A stretch of 64,000 nucleotides of DNA. Origin: Mycolicibacterium rhodesiae JS60. Lineage in GTDB: Bacteria; Actinomycetota; Actinomycetes; Mycobacteriales; Mycobacteriaceae. A program made the position numbers and the translations under genes. Below the pieces are notes generated by a model. It was not told the DNA's origin and did no database searches. It worked only from the letters and a program-made list of their open reading frames with translations. Of the stretch, positions 24,986 to 32,109 are shown piece after piece. Each line of letters opens with the position of its first letter. Within the stretch, counting starts at the first letter, position 1. Location of the stretch: contig AGIQ01000001.1 of NCBI GenBank assembly GCA_000230935.2, positions 1,426,001 to 1,490,000 on the forward strand. The letters are read 5' to 3'.

Positions 24986-25159
24986 CTACTCGTCGTAGAA
25001 CTCGGCGGGGTTCCATTGCCAGTTGTTGTCGCACTCTCGACCAGGGCATTTAAAAAGCCAGTACCCCTCGAAAAAGTTATCTTTCGGCGGTACCCACATG
25101 GTCAGCATCCTTGTTCCGCATTTAGGACATGAGACAACTGGCGGATTAGGTACGGACAT
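24986..25159 (-). CDS. Small zinc-ribbon hypothetical protein (57 aa)
   Basis: A 57-residue protein with two knuckles, SCPKCGTRM and KCPGRECDNNW, a classical rubredoxin-like or zinc-ribbon spacing. AGGA lies about 8 nt before the ATG at 25159; a TTG 18 nt upstream overlaps the previous gene. Function unknown; such ribbons often mediate protein or nucleic-acid contacts. Confidence 0.6.
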   Translation of the reverse strand: MSVPNPPVVSCPKCGTRMLTMWVPPKDNFFEGYWLFKCPGRECDNNWQWNPAEFYDE

Positions 25160-25169
25160 GTCTTGATTC

Positions 25170-25478
25170 CTACTCAACTGGCAGCGTCCATCGATGTTTC
25201 TTGAAGAACCGATTCGGAATCAACTTCCGTCCCGCCTGTGTCTTCTTGAGGAGATCAACGACCGTCTCAATATCAGCGGGCGTCATACCAAGCTCGCTAA
25301 GCCTTTCCCGAACTAGTGGAACGGGTGCGCGCTCAGACGACCAACGGTGCCGAACATTCATCATGTCGGCCTTGAACTGCGCAACCTGGTGCGCTTGCAG
25401 ACGGTTGCCGTAACCGTGCGCTGTCTGGGCAACGAGATCGAGAATCTTCTCAAGATCATCGGGCAACTTCTCGCCCAC
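25170..25478 (-). CDS. Hypothetical helical protein (102 aa)
   Basis: A 102-residue, mostly helical protein (DDLEKILDLVAQTAHGYGNRLQAHQVAQFKADMMNVRHRW, then LSELGMTPADIETVVDLLKK). It is the largest of the five reverse-strand genes and the only one without cysteine pairs. I do not recognise the family. It lies 3 bp downstream of the first gene of the cluster. Confidence 0.6.
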   Translation of the reverse strand: MGEKLPDDLEKILDLVAQTAHGYGNRLQAHQVAQFKADMMNVRHRWSSERAPVPLVRERLSELGMTPADIETVVDLLKKTQAGRKLIPNRFFKKHRWTLPVE

Positions 25479-25481
25479 GCT

Positions 25482-25637
25482 CTAACGCCCTGATTCAGCC
25501 GCACACGCGGCACAACACCAACGCGTAACCGGGGTGCTGCTCGTCGGCTCGCGACCCTGAAACTCAAGACGATCAAACACCCGCGCGCCACGCTGGCAGT
25601 AGCCACCAGTCGCCCGCCGCCGCAATCGAACTGTCAT
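25482..25637 (-). CDS. Small Cys-containing hypothetical protein (51 aa)
   Basis: A 51-residue ORF starting MTVRLRRRATGGYCQRGARVF and ending TRWCCAACAAESGR, so it has a CCxxC knuckle near the C-terminus. It is the first gene of the reverse-strand cluster, and the palindrome at 25690-25713 lies 52 bp upstream of its start. The longer frame to 25883 runs through the operator region and is unlikely. Function unknown. Confidence 0.45.
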   Translation of the reverse strand: MTVRLRRRATGGYCQRGARVFDRLEFQGREPTSSTPVTRWCCAACAAESGR

Positions 25638-25689
25638 GACCCAAACGCTACGACGACGGTCTGACAAAAGCCGCACCACCACGCCGAAC

Positions 25690-25713
25690 GCGCTTACAGG
25701 CGCCCGTAAGCGC
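25690..25713. promoter_or_regulatory. GGCGCC-centred palindrome, site 4
   Basis: Two 8-bp arms, GCGCTTAC and GTAAGCGC, flank A-GGCGCC-C. It lies in the divergent region between the reverse-strand cluster and the terminase gene, so it could control both head genes and the small-protein cluster. Confidence 0.65.
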
Positions 25714-25846
25714 ATCCGCTGGGGGGAGCCCCGATCGGCTCGCGTCCCTCTTCTCGTACGGCCAGCGCATACGCGTTCGTTAAAGCCGTTTCCGCAGCTT
25801 AAGCGCCAAAACCTAACCGACTTCACTGCCAAACCGGTCTGATCCA

Positions 25847-25868
25847 ACTTTGCGCGATCCCGCAAAGT
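25847..25868. promoter_or_regulatory. Inverted repeat upstream of terminase, possible divergent fifth site
   Basis: ACTTTGCG and CGCAAAGT are perfect 8-bp arms with a 6-bp centre, 42 bp before the terminase GTG. The outer arms resemble those of site 1 (CTTTACGG/CCGTAAAG) but the GGCGCC core is missing. It could be a related operator or an RNA hairpin in the leader. Confidence 0.4.
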
Positions 25869-25909
25869 GGTCCTGACCTGCACAAATACAACTTCATAGG
25901 GGGTGACCC

Positions 25910-27373
25910 GTGCGGCTTAAGCCTGTTGATGACAGTCCGCTACCGTGGCGCCCGCGCGGTCTACCGAGTGAGCGATTCGCGCAGTTCTGCAAGCGTTTCC
26001 TGCGCGTTCCGAAGGGCTTCGGGCGCGGGCAGCCGGTGGCTCTGCGGGGCTGGCAGGTCGAACTTGTCGGTTCTGTGATCGACGCCGATCCTCAGCCGCG
26101 TTTGGCCGGTTGGATGATCGGACGCGGTAACGGTAAGAGCAGCTTGCTTGCCATGTGGGCGGTGTTCCACCTATTCACGTACGGCCAGGGGGCCAGCGTC
26201 GTCGTCTGTGCGCGCAGCCAGGAACAGGCGCGCATCATTTTCAACATCGCGCGGACGTTGGTCGAGCAGTCGCCGGAGCTTAAGGCGCGGGTTCAGATCG
26301 CCAAAGAGCGCATGTACATCCCGGCGGCGTACAGCAGTTTCGATTGCCTCGTTTCTGAGCCGCAGTCGCTAGAGGGCTTGGACTTCAGTCTTTGTCTGGT
26401 TGACGAGATCGGCGTGACGCCATCGGAGACGGTGGACGTGCTGATGCTGGCTCAGGGAAAGCGGCCTACATCCACGTTGGTAGGCATTGGGACGCCACCG
26501 GCTGATCCTGAGGGCGGCGTGCTTCATACGTGGCGGGCGCTTTACCGGGAGTTGGGCGACGACTTCATTGTGTGGCGTGAGTTCTCGGCTGACGAGTTCC
26601 AGCATCACGACATGCTTTGCGAGCACTGCATCCGGCTCGCGAACCCCGCGTACGGCGACTTCTTGGCGATGGACGCGTTCGTTACGGCGGCTAAGACTGC
26701 CACGAGCGAGGCCGCTTACCGGCGGGCGCGCCTGTGCCAACTGATCGCTAGCAATGAGCACCCGTTCATCAATGCGGATACATGGGATTCCCTCACTAGT
26801 AGCGAAGGCATTCCGGACGGTGCCGATGTGGCTATCGCCCTGGACGGCAGCCTCAAAGACGACTCGACGGCTCTTGTCATCGGAACCGTGGCCCTCAAGC
26901 CACATTTCGACAAGGCCGGTGTGTGGGAGAAACCCGCAGACGACGACGGTTGGCGCGTACCTGTGGTGGCCGTCGAGGACGCTATTCGGCAGGCTGCCAA
27001 GCGGTGGCGTGTCCGCGAAGTAGCTTTTGACCCGTACTTGTGGACGCGATCGGCTCAAATCTTGCAGGCAGAAGGCCTGCCAATGGTGGAGTTTCGCCAG
27101 TCACCGGCCCGGCAGACTGCCGCAACCAATGACTTGCACAGCGCGGCGGTAAACGGACGGTTCACGCATTCGGGTGATACCGATCTAAGGCGGCACGTGC
27201 TAAACGCGACGGTGTTGGAGTCCGATAGGGGCATCCGCATCGCCAAGACTTCGCGGTCTAGAACCGCCGGCAAAATCGACCTCTGCACAAGCCTGATGAT
27301 GGCGCACTCTCGCGCTACTTGGCTTGCCTCTCAACAGAAACCGCGTAGGCGAACGGTGTCGTTCGCAGCTTAG
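25910..27373 (+). CDS. Phage terminase large subunit
   Basis: A 487-residue terminase that translocates and cuts DNA during capsid filling. The ATPase Walker A is GRGNGKSS (residues 71-78) and Walker B is LCLVDE (161-166). The C-terminal nuclease shows ALDGSLKDDSTAL with a metal-binding Asp and a late acidic residue in KIDLCTSLMMA. The GTG start follows AGGGGGTG closely. It begins the rightward head operon (terminase, portal, scaffold, capsid, connector). I could not find a small terminase subunit beside it; in cf-PICI-type satellites both subunits are normally present, so one may be diverged or supplied in trans. Confidence 0.93.
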   Translation: MRLKPVDDSPLPWRPRGLPSERFAQFCKRFLRVPKGFGRGQPVALRGWQVELVGSVIDADPQPRLAGWMIGRGNGKSSLLAMWAVFHLFTYGQGASVVVCARSQEQARIIFNIARTLVEQSPELKARVQIAKERMYIPAAYSSFDCLVSEPQSLEGLDFSLCLVDEIGVTPSETVDVLMLAQGKRPTSTLVGIGTPPADPEGGVLHTWRALYRELGDDFIVWREFSADEFQHHDMLCEHCIRLANPAYGDFLAMDAFVTAAKTATSEAAYRRARLCQLIASNEHPFINADTWDSLTSSEGIPDGADVAIALDGSLKDDSTALVIGTVALKPHFDKAGVWEKPADDDGWRVPVVAVEDAIRQAAKRWRVREVAFDPYLWTRSAQILQAEGLPMVEFRQSPARQTAATNDLHSAAVNGRFTHSGDTDLRRHVLNATVLESDRGIRIAKTSRSRTAGKIDLCTSLMMAHSRATWLASQQKPRRRTVSFAA

Positions 27374-27397
27374 ACGTGGAGAAAGACAACTGAATAT

Positions 27398-28798
27398 ATG
27401 AGTTCCGATTTGTTGGTCGAGCTTCTACAGGCTTTGGACGGGCCGCAGCACCGCTATGCGGAGCTGGACCGGTATGCGTCTGGTCGGCAGGCGCTCGCTT
27501 ACTTGAGCCCGGAGGCGCGGATTGCGCTACCGGCGCTGAATCGCATCGTCTCGAACATTCCCGGCCTTGCCGTTACCTCGCTCGCGGAACGCCTGGTGGT
27601 TACTGGGTTTCGCGGGGCTGATGTGTGGGACGACTGGCTAGCGAACGACCTGGATCAGCTGAGCACCGTGTTGCACCGGGAGGCACTAACTTTCGGTGAC
27701 TCTTACGCGATCTGTTGGGCTAAGCCTGGTGGCTCACCGCTGGTAACTGTTGAAAGTCCGCAGCAGGTCGCGGTCATTAAAGACCCGGCCACGCGGGAGG
27801 TCCAAAGCGCCGTTAAGCGCTGGCGGACCAAGACGCAGACATTTGCAATGGTGTACTTGCCAGACCGGATCGAGCGGTGGCGCGCGAACACTGCTGGCGC
27901 GGCTACGTCAGCATTCGGGCTTGTCGAGACGTTGCCCAATCCGCTTGGCGTTGTGCCGGTTGTCGACTTTTGCAATGCGGCGCGCATCCTCGGGTGTGGA
28001 CGCTCTGAGCTAGACGACTTGATTCCGCTATGCGACGGGTTGAATGCGACCCTTGCCGGTCTTGCTGTGGCTCAAGAGTTCACGGCGCGGCCTCGGCGCT
28101 GGGCTACGGGTATCGAGCTGGTAGAGGTTCCTAAGCTCGACGCTGACGGTAACCCGGTGCTCGACGGCAACGGCAATCCCGTGATGGAGACGGTTAATCC
28201 GATCCCCGAAGGCAACCGGGCCATGCTGGCTGAGAGCGACCAAGCGAAGTTCGGGCAGCTTCCCGGCGCAGACCTTGCGGGCTACGAGGCGGCTACTCGC
28301 ATCTGGCTACAGCAGATCATGGCCGTGAGTGCTCTACCGGCCCATATGGTCGGGATTACCACCGAGAACCCGAGTAGCTCAGAGGCTATTCGCGCGAGTG
28401 AAAGCGCTTTAACTGCGCGTGCTGAGCAGCGCCAGGCGGTGTTTGGTCGCGGCTGGGAACAGGTTGCGCGGCTGATGGTCGCTATCCGTGATCACGTTGA
28501 CGTTGATTTGGTGACGGTCAAGGTGCAGTGGCGTGACCCGTCGAGCGCATCTGTCGCTGCTGAAGCCGACGCGGTTAGCAAGCTGTTGACGCTGAACGCG
28601 ATCTCCAAGAGCGAGGCGCTTCGCCGGTTGGGCTATTCCGATGATCGGATTTTGGCGATTCGAGACGAGATCTACAACGAAATGCAATCGGAGTCTCACG
28701 CCAAGGCAGACCCGGCCCTCATGGAATACAACTCACAATTCTCGGCTGATGCCCAATTCAGAAAAGGTGTCAGTGAATTTATGAAGGAAGCGGCATGA
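27398..28798 (+). CDS. Phage portal protein, SPP1 gp6-like
   Basis: A 466-residue portal, the dodecameric ring through which DNA enters the capsid. Signature segments include LDQLSTVLHREALTFGDSYAI, a central LAEFTARPRRWATGIE-type stretch, and AVSALPAHMVGITTENPSSSEAIRASESAL near residue 320, characteristic of portals in actinobacteriophages. The ATG is 24 bp after the terminase stop, with GGAGAAAG upstream. Its stop overlaps the scaffold start as ATGA. Confidence 0.9.
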   Translation: MSSDLLVELLQALDGPQHRYAELDRYASGRQALAYLSPEARIALPALNRIVSNIPGLAVTSLAERLVVTGFRGADVWDDWLANDLDQLSTVLHREALTFGDSYAICWAKPGGSPLVTVESPQQVAVIKDPATREVQSAVKRWRTKTQTFAMVYLPDRIERWRANTAGAATSAFGLVETLPNPLGVVPVVDFCNAARILGCGRSELDDLIPLCDGLNATLAGLAVAQEFTARPRRWATGIELVEVPKLDADGNPVLDGNGNPVMETVNPIPEGNRAMLAESDQAKFGQLPGADLAGYEAATRIWLQQIMAVSALPAHMVGITTENPSSSEAIRASESALTARAEQRQAVFGRGWEQVARLMVAIRDHVDVDLVTVKVQWRDPSSASVAAEADAVSKLLTLNAISKSEALRRLGYSDDRILAIRDEIYNEMQSESHAKADPALMEYNSQFSADAQFRKGVSEFMKEAA

Positions 28799-29262
28799 GC
28801 GGCGTAATTTCGGGGCTAGGAGCCCCGCAGGTTGACGAAACGACCGAGACTAATCCCGGCACCGTGGACAAGCCCGATGATGCGCCAGGCGCGCAGCTAG
28901 GCGATACGGATAAGCCAACTGACGGCGATACCTTTCCGCGTTCCTACGTGGAAGACCTTCGCAAAGAGAACGCCGACTACCGCAATCGTGCCAAGGTCGC
29001 TGAAGACCAGGCCGACAAGCTGGCACGCAGGCTTCACACGGCACTAGTGACAGCCACGAATCGACTCGAAAATGCTGCTGATCTCGCCTATGACGCCACG
29101 CATTTGGACGACGAGGCACAGCTTAAGGCGGCGCTTGATGCGCTGCTGGTCGATCGGCCCTACATGGCCAAGCGTGCCGTTAGGGGTGACGCGGGTCAGG
29201 GCAATCGCGGCGGCGCCGATGGCGGTGTGAATCTGCTGGAAATGCTAAAGGGTGTCCGCTAG
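28795..29262 (+). CDS. Probable capsid scaffolding protein
   Basis: A 155-residue acidic protein. The N-terminal 50 residues are disordered and rich in Asp/Thr, then comes a coiled coil (YVEDLRKENADYRNRAKVAEDQADKLARRLHTAL) and a C-terminal tail with RPYMAKRAVRG. Composition, size and position between portal and capsid are those of a phage scaffold. A separate scaffold fits the absence of a delta domain in the capsid protein and may explain why no protease is seen. ATGA overlap with the portal gene. Confidence 0.78.
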   Translation: MSGVISGLGAPQVDETTETNPGTVDKPDDAPGAQLGDTDKPTDGDTFPRSYVEDLRKENADYRNRAKVAEDQADKLARRLHTALVTATNRLENAADLAYDATHLDDEAQLKAALDALLVDRPYMAKRAVRGDAGQGNRGGADGGVNLLEMLKGVR

Positions 29263-29345
29263 GCGCCCGGCGCGCTAAATATTTTCACCCCGCCCTGGTG
29301 GCGGGTAATAACTGAAACCCAAAATCGAATAAGGAATAACTTAAT

Positions 29346-30200
29346 ATGGCTATTGAAGTCACTAGTGGTAATACCACTCTATTGCAGTCGCAGGTCGCAG
29401 ATATTCTCGTTAATCCGCTCGCGCAGGAATCAACGTTTCTGGCGGCGGGTCCGCAGATTTTCGACACCAGCGACCAGTTGCGAATCCCGCGCGTCGCGTC
29501 CGGTGTCACTGCTGGCTTTGTCGGTGAGGGCGCGCAGATCACCGATGGTGACGTGAGCTTTGATGAGGTCACGTTGCTGCCGTCCACGCTTAAGAGCCTT
29601 AAGGTGCTGGTCCGTTTCTCTAACGAGATGGCGCGGCAGTCTGTTGTGGCTCTCGACGCAACGCTTAAGACGACACTTGTCACCAACGTTGCCGAGGCGC
29701 TGGACGCAGCACTGTGGGACGGCGCGGGCACGTCGAACACGATCAAGGGCATTTTCCGTCAGTCGGGTATCGCTACCGGCACGCTGGACTTGACCGACGC
29801 TGACAGCCTCATTGACGGCATGGCGACGGCACAGGGCAATCACGTCAGCCCAACGCATTGGGTGATGACCGCAGCCAGTTTCGCCAAGCTGCGCAAGCTT
29901 AAGGTTGGCACGAGCGATGCCCGGTACATTTTCGACCCGTCCACCATTCAGGACGGATCAGCGTTCCGGCTGTTCGGGTTGCCGGTGATCATCACCGATA
30001 ACATTCCTGCGGTATCGACGAAGAATCGCGTTGCCCTGGTGGACTTTTCCAAGGTTGCCGTGGCCCGCGATCTAGACGCCGAGGTCAAGATTCTGGATCA
30101 GACGTGGGGCGACTACGACAGCGTGGGTATCCGTGTTGTCACCCGTTACGACGTAGGCCTGTTGCAGGCTAAGGCCGTCACACTGCTAACCGAGGCCTAA
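29346..30200 (+). CDS. Major capsid protein, HK97 fold
   Basis: A 284-residue HK97-type capsid protein. It opens with MAIEVTSGNTTLLQSQVADILVNPL, has the E-loop region RIPRVASGVTAGFVGEGAQITDGDVSFDEVTL, and the P-domain/A-domain segments LVRFSNEMARQSVV and LFGLPVIITDNIPAV. The length equals a mature capsid protein without an N-terminal scaffold domain. An 83-bp gap with a small hairpin (29289-29305) separates it from the scaffold gene and could tune expression. The protein should form the satellite's own shell. Confidence 0.92.
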   Translation: MAIEVTSGNTTLLQSQVADILVNPLAQESTFLAAGPQIFDTSDQLRIPRVASGVTAGFVGEGAQITDGDVSFDEVTLLPSTLKSLKVLVRFSNEMARQSVVALDATLKTTLVTNVAEALDAALWDGAGTSNTIKGIFRQSGIATGTLDLTDADSLIDGMATAQGNHVSPTHWVMTAASFAKLRKLKVGTSDARYIFDPSTIQDGSAFRLFGLPVIITDNIPAVSTKNRVALVDFSKVAVARDLDAEVKILDQTWGDYDSVGIRVVTRYDVGLLQAKAVTLLTEA

Positions 30201-30203
30201 GCG

Positions 30204-30521
30204 ATGGCAGCGCCGACAGCAGATGATCTGGCGGCGTTCATGGGCCGGGAAATCAACGCAGACCAGGCCGGGGCAGTCCTACAGATTGTCTCGGCGCTGG
30301 CCGCGAGCTACACCCGTGGGGTTGGGTTCACGGCGGGGGAACCGGATAGCGACGATATCCGGGCCGTGATCCTGACCGCTGCGGCACGGCGGCTCACCGA
30401 CCCAACGCAAACCGTCACAGATCGCACAATGGGACCGTTCCGTACGTCTTACCAAACCGTTGACGGGTGGACGACATGGGAGCTTTGCGTTCTCAATCGC
30501 TACAGGGTTAGAGCGCTGTAG
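30204..30521 (+). CDS. Head-tail connector / head-completion protein
   Basis: A 105-residue protein (PTADDLAAFMGREINADQAGAVLQIVSALAASYTRGVGF and onward) resembling gp6/gp15-like head-completion proteins that dock under the portal. The central ILTAAARRLTDPTQ segment is characteristic. It starts 3 bp after the capsid stop and is the last structural gene; a terminator follows and no tail gene appears. The protein would offer the docking surface for tails taken from a helper phage, if the satellite model is right. Confidence 0.8.
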   Translation: MAAPTADDLAAFMGREINADQAGAVLQIVSALAASYTRGVGFTAGEPDSDDIRAVILTAAARRLTDPTQTVTDRTMGPFRTSYQTVDGWTTWELCVLNRYRVRAL

Positions 30522-30824
30522 CGCATAGGTTTACACCCGGTTCGCCGGGTGGGCCGAGCGGTTTTTTGGACTGCGCGGTAGTGGTATGGGCACCCTGGTA
30601 GTCAAACTCTCCAAGGGGTGAAACGGCCATTAGCTAAGCCGGGGTGCACCTGCCAAACGTGTCGGGCAATCATGCCCGGCGCGCAAGTAAATCAACGACT
30701 GATCCCTATGGGCAGTGACCGTTGACAAGCTTGCAGCTTGACGAAGTATGTGACAGGCGGGGCCGTGTGCTGGGGGTAGTTGCCCGGCGTCATGCGCGGC
30801 CAGCGGTTCGGTCCCGGTGAGACC
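30522..30824. other. Non-coding stretch after the head operon
   Basis: About 300 bp without a convincing gene. It begins with a terminator hairpin (30536-30569), then contains several short self-complementary segments, for example GTCGGGCAATCATGCCCGGC near 30660, and a TTGACA hexamer at 30724. A 63-codon reverse ORF here looks spurious. A packaging (pac/cos) signal or a small RNA could lie here, but I have no direct evidence. Confidence 0.4.
30536..30569 (+). terminator. Terminator of the capsid operon
   Basis: Stem CACCCGG/CCGGGTG (7 bp) with a TTCG tetraloop, followed 11 nt later by six T residues. It lies 15 bp after the connector stop. The gap between stem and U-tract is longer than ideal. 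Confidence 0.6.
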
Positions 30825-30947
30825 TTAGGAAGCCTCACCGGGCCGACCCGTGCCGAAACCTTCGATACCTTCGCCCGGTTCATACTCGTTTTCTAGCCAG
30901 GCCTCGTACGCTGCCGCCTCTTCTGGTGTCGGATTAGTGTCGCTCAC
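30825..30947 (-). CDS. Small acidic protein (40 aa)
   Basis: A 40-residue ORF reading MSDTNPTPEEAAAYEAWLENE then YEPGEGIEGFGTGRPGEAS, with low predicted pI. The GTG start at 30947 has little Shine-Dalgarno character. However, a good promoter (TTGATT, 16-17 bp, TATGTT) and a leader hairpin lie upstream on the same strand, which argues for real expression. Similar tiny acidic proteins occur in mycobacteriophages. Function unknown. Confidence 0.45.
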   Translation of the reverse strand: MSDTNPTPEEAAAYEAWLENEYEPGEGIEGFGTGRPGEAS

Positions 30948-30959
30948 CAGGAAATTTTA

Positions 30960-31030
30960 CCACCTTCCCGGTAGTGGGAAAGTGGTCAACATACATCCTA
31001 TGTACTCTAAATCAACTGTGTAACAACAGT
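30960..31030 (-). promoter_or_regulatory. Promoter and leader hairpin for the 40-aa ORF
   Basis: On the reverse strand, TTGATT is followed by TATGTT at sigma-A spacing. ACATA-N5-TATGT lies across the -10 region as a possible operator. Downstream, 10-bp arms at 30960-30969 and 30976-30985 (one mismatch) would fold the leader into a hairpin just before the GTG. A role in translational or transcriptional control is inferred. Confidence 0.45.
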
Positions 31031-31084
31031 TTTCGAGTGCTCCATGCTTGACCGGGCGCCCTGGACGTGCCAACATCTCAGGCC

Positions 31085-31408
31085 ATGACAACTGCGCTAC
31101 GACTCGTACACTCCGCAGGCCACAACGACCAACCACTCGACGCCCTAGAACGCTACGAGCTGTACATGCGCGGACGCGGACTGTCCGAACGCACCATCGC
31201 GGAAAGCCTGCAATGCCTGGCGCGACTGCAATTACACGCCGCGTACCCCGTTGCCAGCGTGACGGCGCTAGACATCGTTCGATTCCTCGGACAGCGGCAA
31301 CTCGGTGCAGCGTCCAAGAACACTTACTACGGCTATCTGTGGCGGTTCTACTCGTGGCTATCAGTGACTGACGACGTACCTAACCCAATGGGCGCACCCA
31401 CCCGATGA
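31085..31408 (+). CDS. Orphan integrase core-binding domain (no catalytic domain)
   Basis: A 107-residue protein that matches only the N-terminal SAM-like core-binding domain of tyrosine recombinases: LDALERYELYMRGRGLSERTIAESLQCLARLQ, then TALDIVRFLGQRQLGAASKNTYYGYLWRFYSWL. It ends at VPNPMGAPTR with a stop where the catalytic domain would begin, and no catalytic residues follow in any frame I checked. It may be a remnant of a second integrase or a stand-alone DNA-binding factor that modulates recombination near attR. A GTG at 31067 is an alternative start. Confidence 0.6.
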   Translation: MTTALRLVHSAGHNDQPLDALERYELYMRGRGLSERTIAESLQCLARLQLHAAYPVASVTALDIVRFLGQRQLGAASKNTYYGYLWRFYSWLSVTDDVPNPMGAPTR

Positions 31409-31424
31409 GCCGATGGGGGCCGCA

Positions 31425-31874
31425 CTAGCCAGCTTCGCTTTCCCTTCGAGCTTGCGTCATCTGCCATTGGTCGTAAAGCCACGGATCTGCGCCCACGGTA
31501 CAAGTTGCGCAAGGCCTCTCTCCGCATACGCAATCTTTCTCATATGGGACGCGGCGATGGTGAAGCGCCGTTGCCTGTTTTAGCAGGCCCAACGCTCGGT
31601 CAAGATCACGTTCCAGGCTCACAACCCGACGATTGAGTCGGAGGTTTTCGGTGTTGCGCGCCGCCAAGGCCCGGTTTGCACCCACAAGGCGTCGCTTGAA
31701 CTCGGCGGCGTGCTCGGTCCAGCACTTCACGTCGTTGTCTTTGTGGCCCTCGCACATCACACACAGGTCGGGTGCGAATGGAACCAAAGCGGGCAAGCCC
31801 GGAGCGTATTCGTGAAGTTCTGGGCCTTCACAGTTCAGGTCGCAGCATTTGCAAGTAAACGAGACGTTGACCAT
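31425..31874 (-). CDS. Hypothetical protein with N-terminal Cys cluster and coiled coil
   Basis: A 149-residue protein. The N-terminus has paired cysteines (FTCKCCDLNCEG and DLCVMCEGH), the middle is a predicted coiled coil (RRLVGANRALAARNTENLRLNRRVVSLERDLDRALGLL), and the C-terminal third has CVCGERPCATC. Such a layout suits a metal-binding dimer. It is the last gene before attR and is transcribed inward. I do not recognise the family; position at the element edge is typical of accessory cargo. Confidence 0.6.
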   Translation of the reverse strand: MVNVSFTCKCCDLNCEGPELHEYAPGLPALVPFAPDLCVMCEGHKDNDVKCWTEHAAEFKRRLVGANRALAARNTENLRLNRRVVSLERDLDRALGLLKQATALHHRRVPYEKDCVCGERPCATCTVGADPWLYDQWQMTQARRESEAG

Positions 31875-31984
31875 GTTGTCGGACTTCCGTTTGGCCAGCC
31901 GGGTGTTGTCACGCGGCCTATTGACTCAAGCGTAAGAGCACCCCCCGACAAGTCCTCACTACTTCGCTCGTGCGTCGCCCATGC

Positions 31985-32049
31985 GTGCTGACGGCGGTCA
32001 GCACATTCTCATTTTCAGTCGTGTTTTCCCATGTCGCGCCGTGCTGACG
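31985..32049. repeat. Integrase arm-type sites, right arm
   Basis: GTGCTGACG (the inverse of the left-arm 9-mer) occurs at 31985-31993 and 32041-32049, and an 8-bp match GTCAGCAC at 31997-32004. Together with the left-arm copies this gives at least five sites flanking the att cores, as in lambda-type attP. Confidence 0.6.
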
Positions 32050-32088
32050 CATCACCCATATCCGCAGGTCAGGCGCGTTATCTGCGGC

Positions 32089-32109
32089 TTCAATTCCCGG
32101 CAGCTCCAC
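32089..32109 (+). repeat. attR: right 21-bp attachment core
   Basis: Identical to 20937-20957. To its left lies element DNA, to its right the original sequence downstream of ssrA, including a terminator 11 bp away. No other part of tmRNA is present here, so this is not a second ssrA gene. Confidence 0.92.

Larger units (their letters stand above)
20937..32109. mobile_element. Integrated phage satellite-like element in ssrA
   Basis: An 11.17-kb insertion bounded by a perfect 21-bp direct repeat of the tmRNA 3' end. In order it carries a tyrosine integrase, two small HTH_17-like proteins, an HTH protein, small unknowns, an HNH protein, five reverse-strand small proteins, large terminase, portal, scaffold, major capsid and a head connector, then a terminator, a 40-aa ORF, an orphan integrase N-domain and a 149-aa unknown. 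No tail, tape-measure, lysin, holin, protease or small-terminase gene is visible. The gene content resembles capsid-forming PICIs and M. tuberculosis phiRv1/phiRv2, which also stop after head genes. Each half-site is intact, so it may still be able to excise. Confidence 0.88.

Noticed and set aside
25636-25842. Forward ORF of 68 aa before terminase as small terminase subunit
   Set aside because: Too short, Arg-rich and covers the palindromic operator; no HTH or coiled-coil typical of small terminases.
30692-30883. Reverse ORF of 63 aa after the capsid operon
   Set aside because: It overlaps the better supported 40-aa acidic ORF in another frame and contains low-complexity Pro/Arg sequence without a ribosome site.
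31918-32109. Reverse ORF of 63 aa beginning MELPGIE at attR
   Set aside because: The first codons are the reverse complement of the tmRNA 3' end. Such ORFs are common artefacts at tRNA/tmRNA ends and at att sites.
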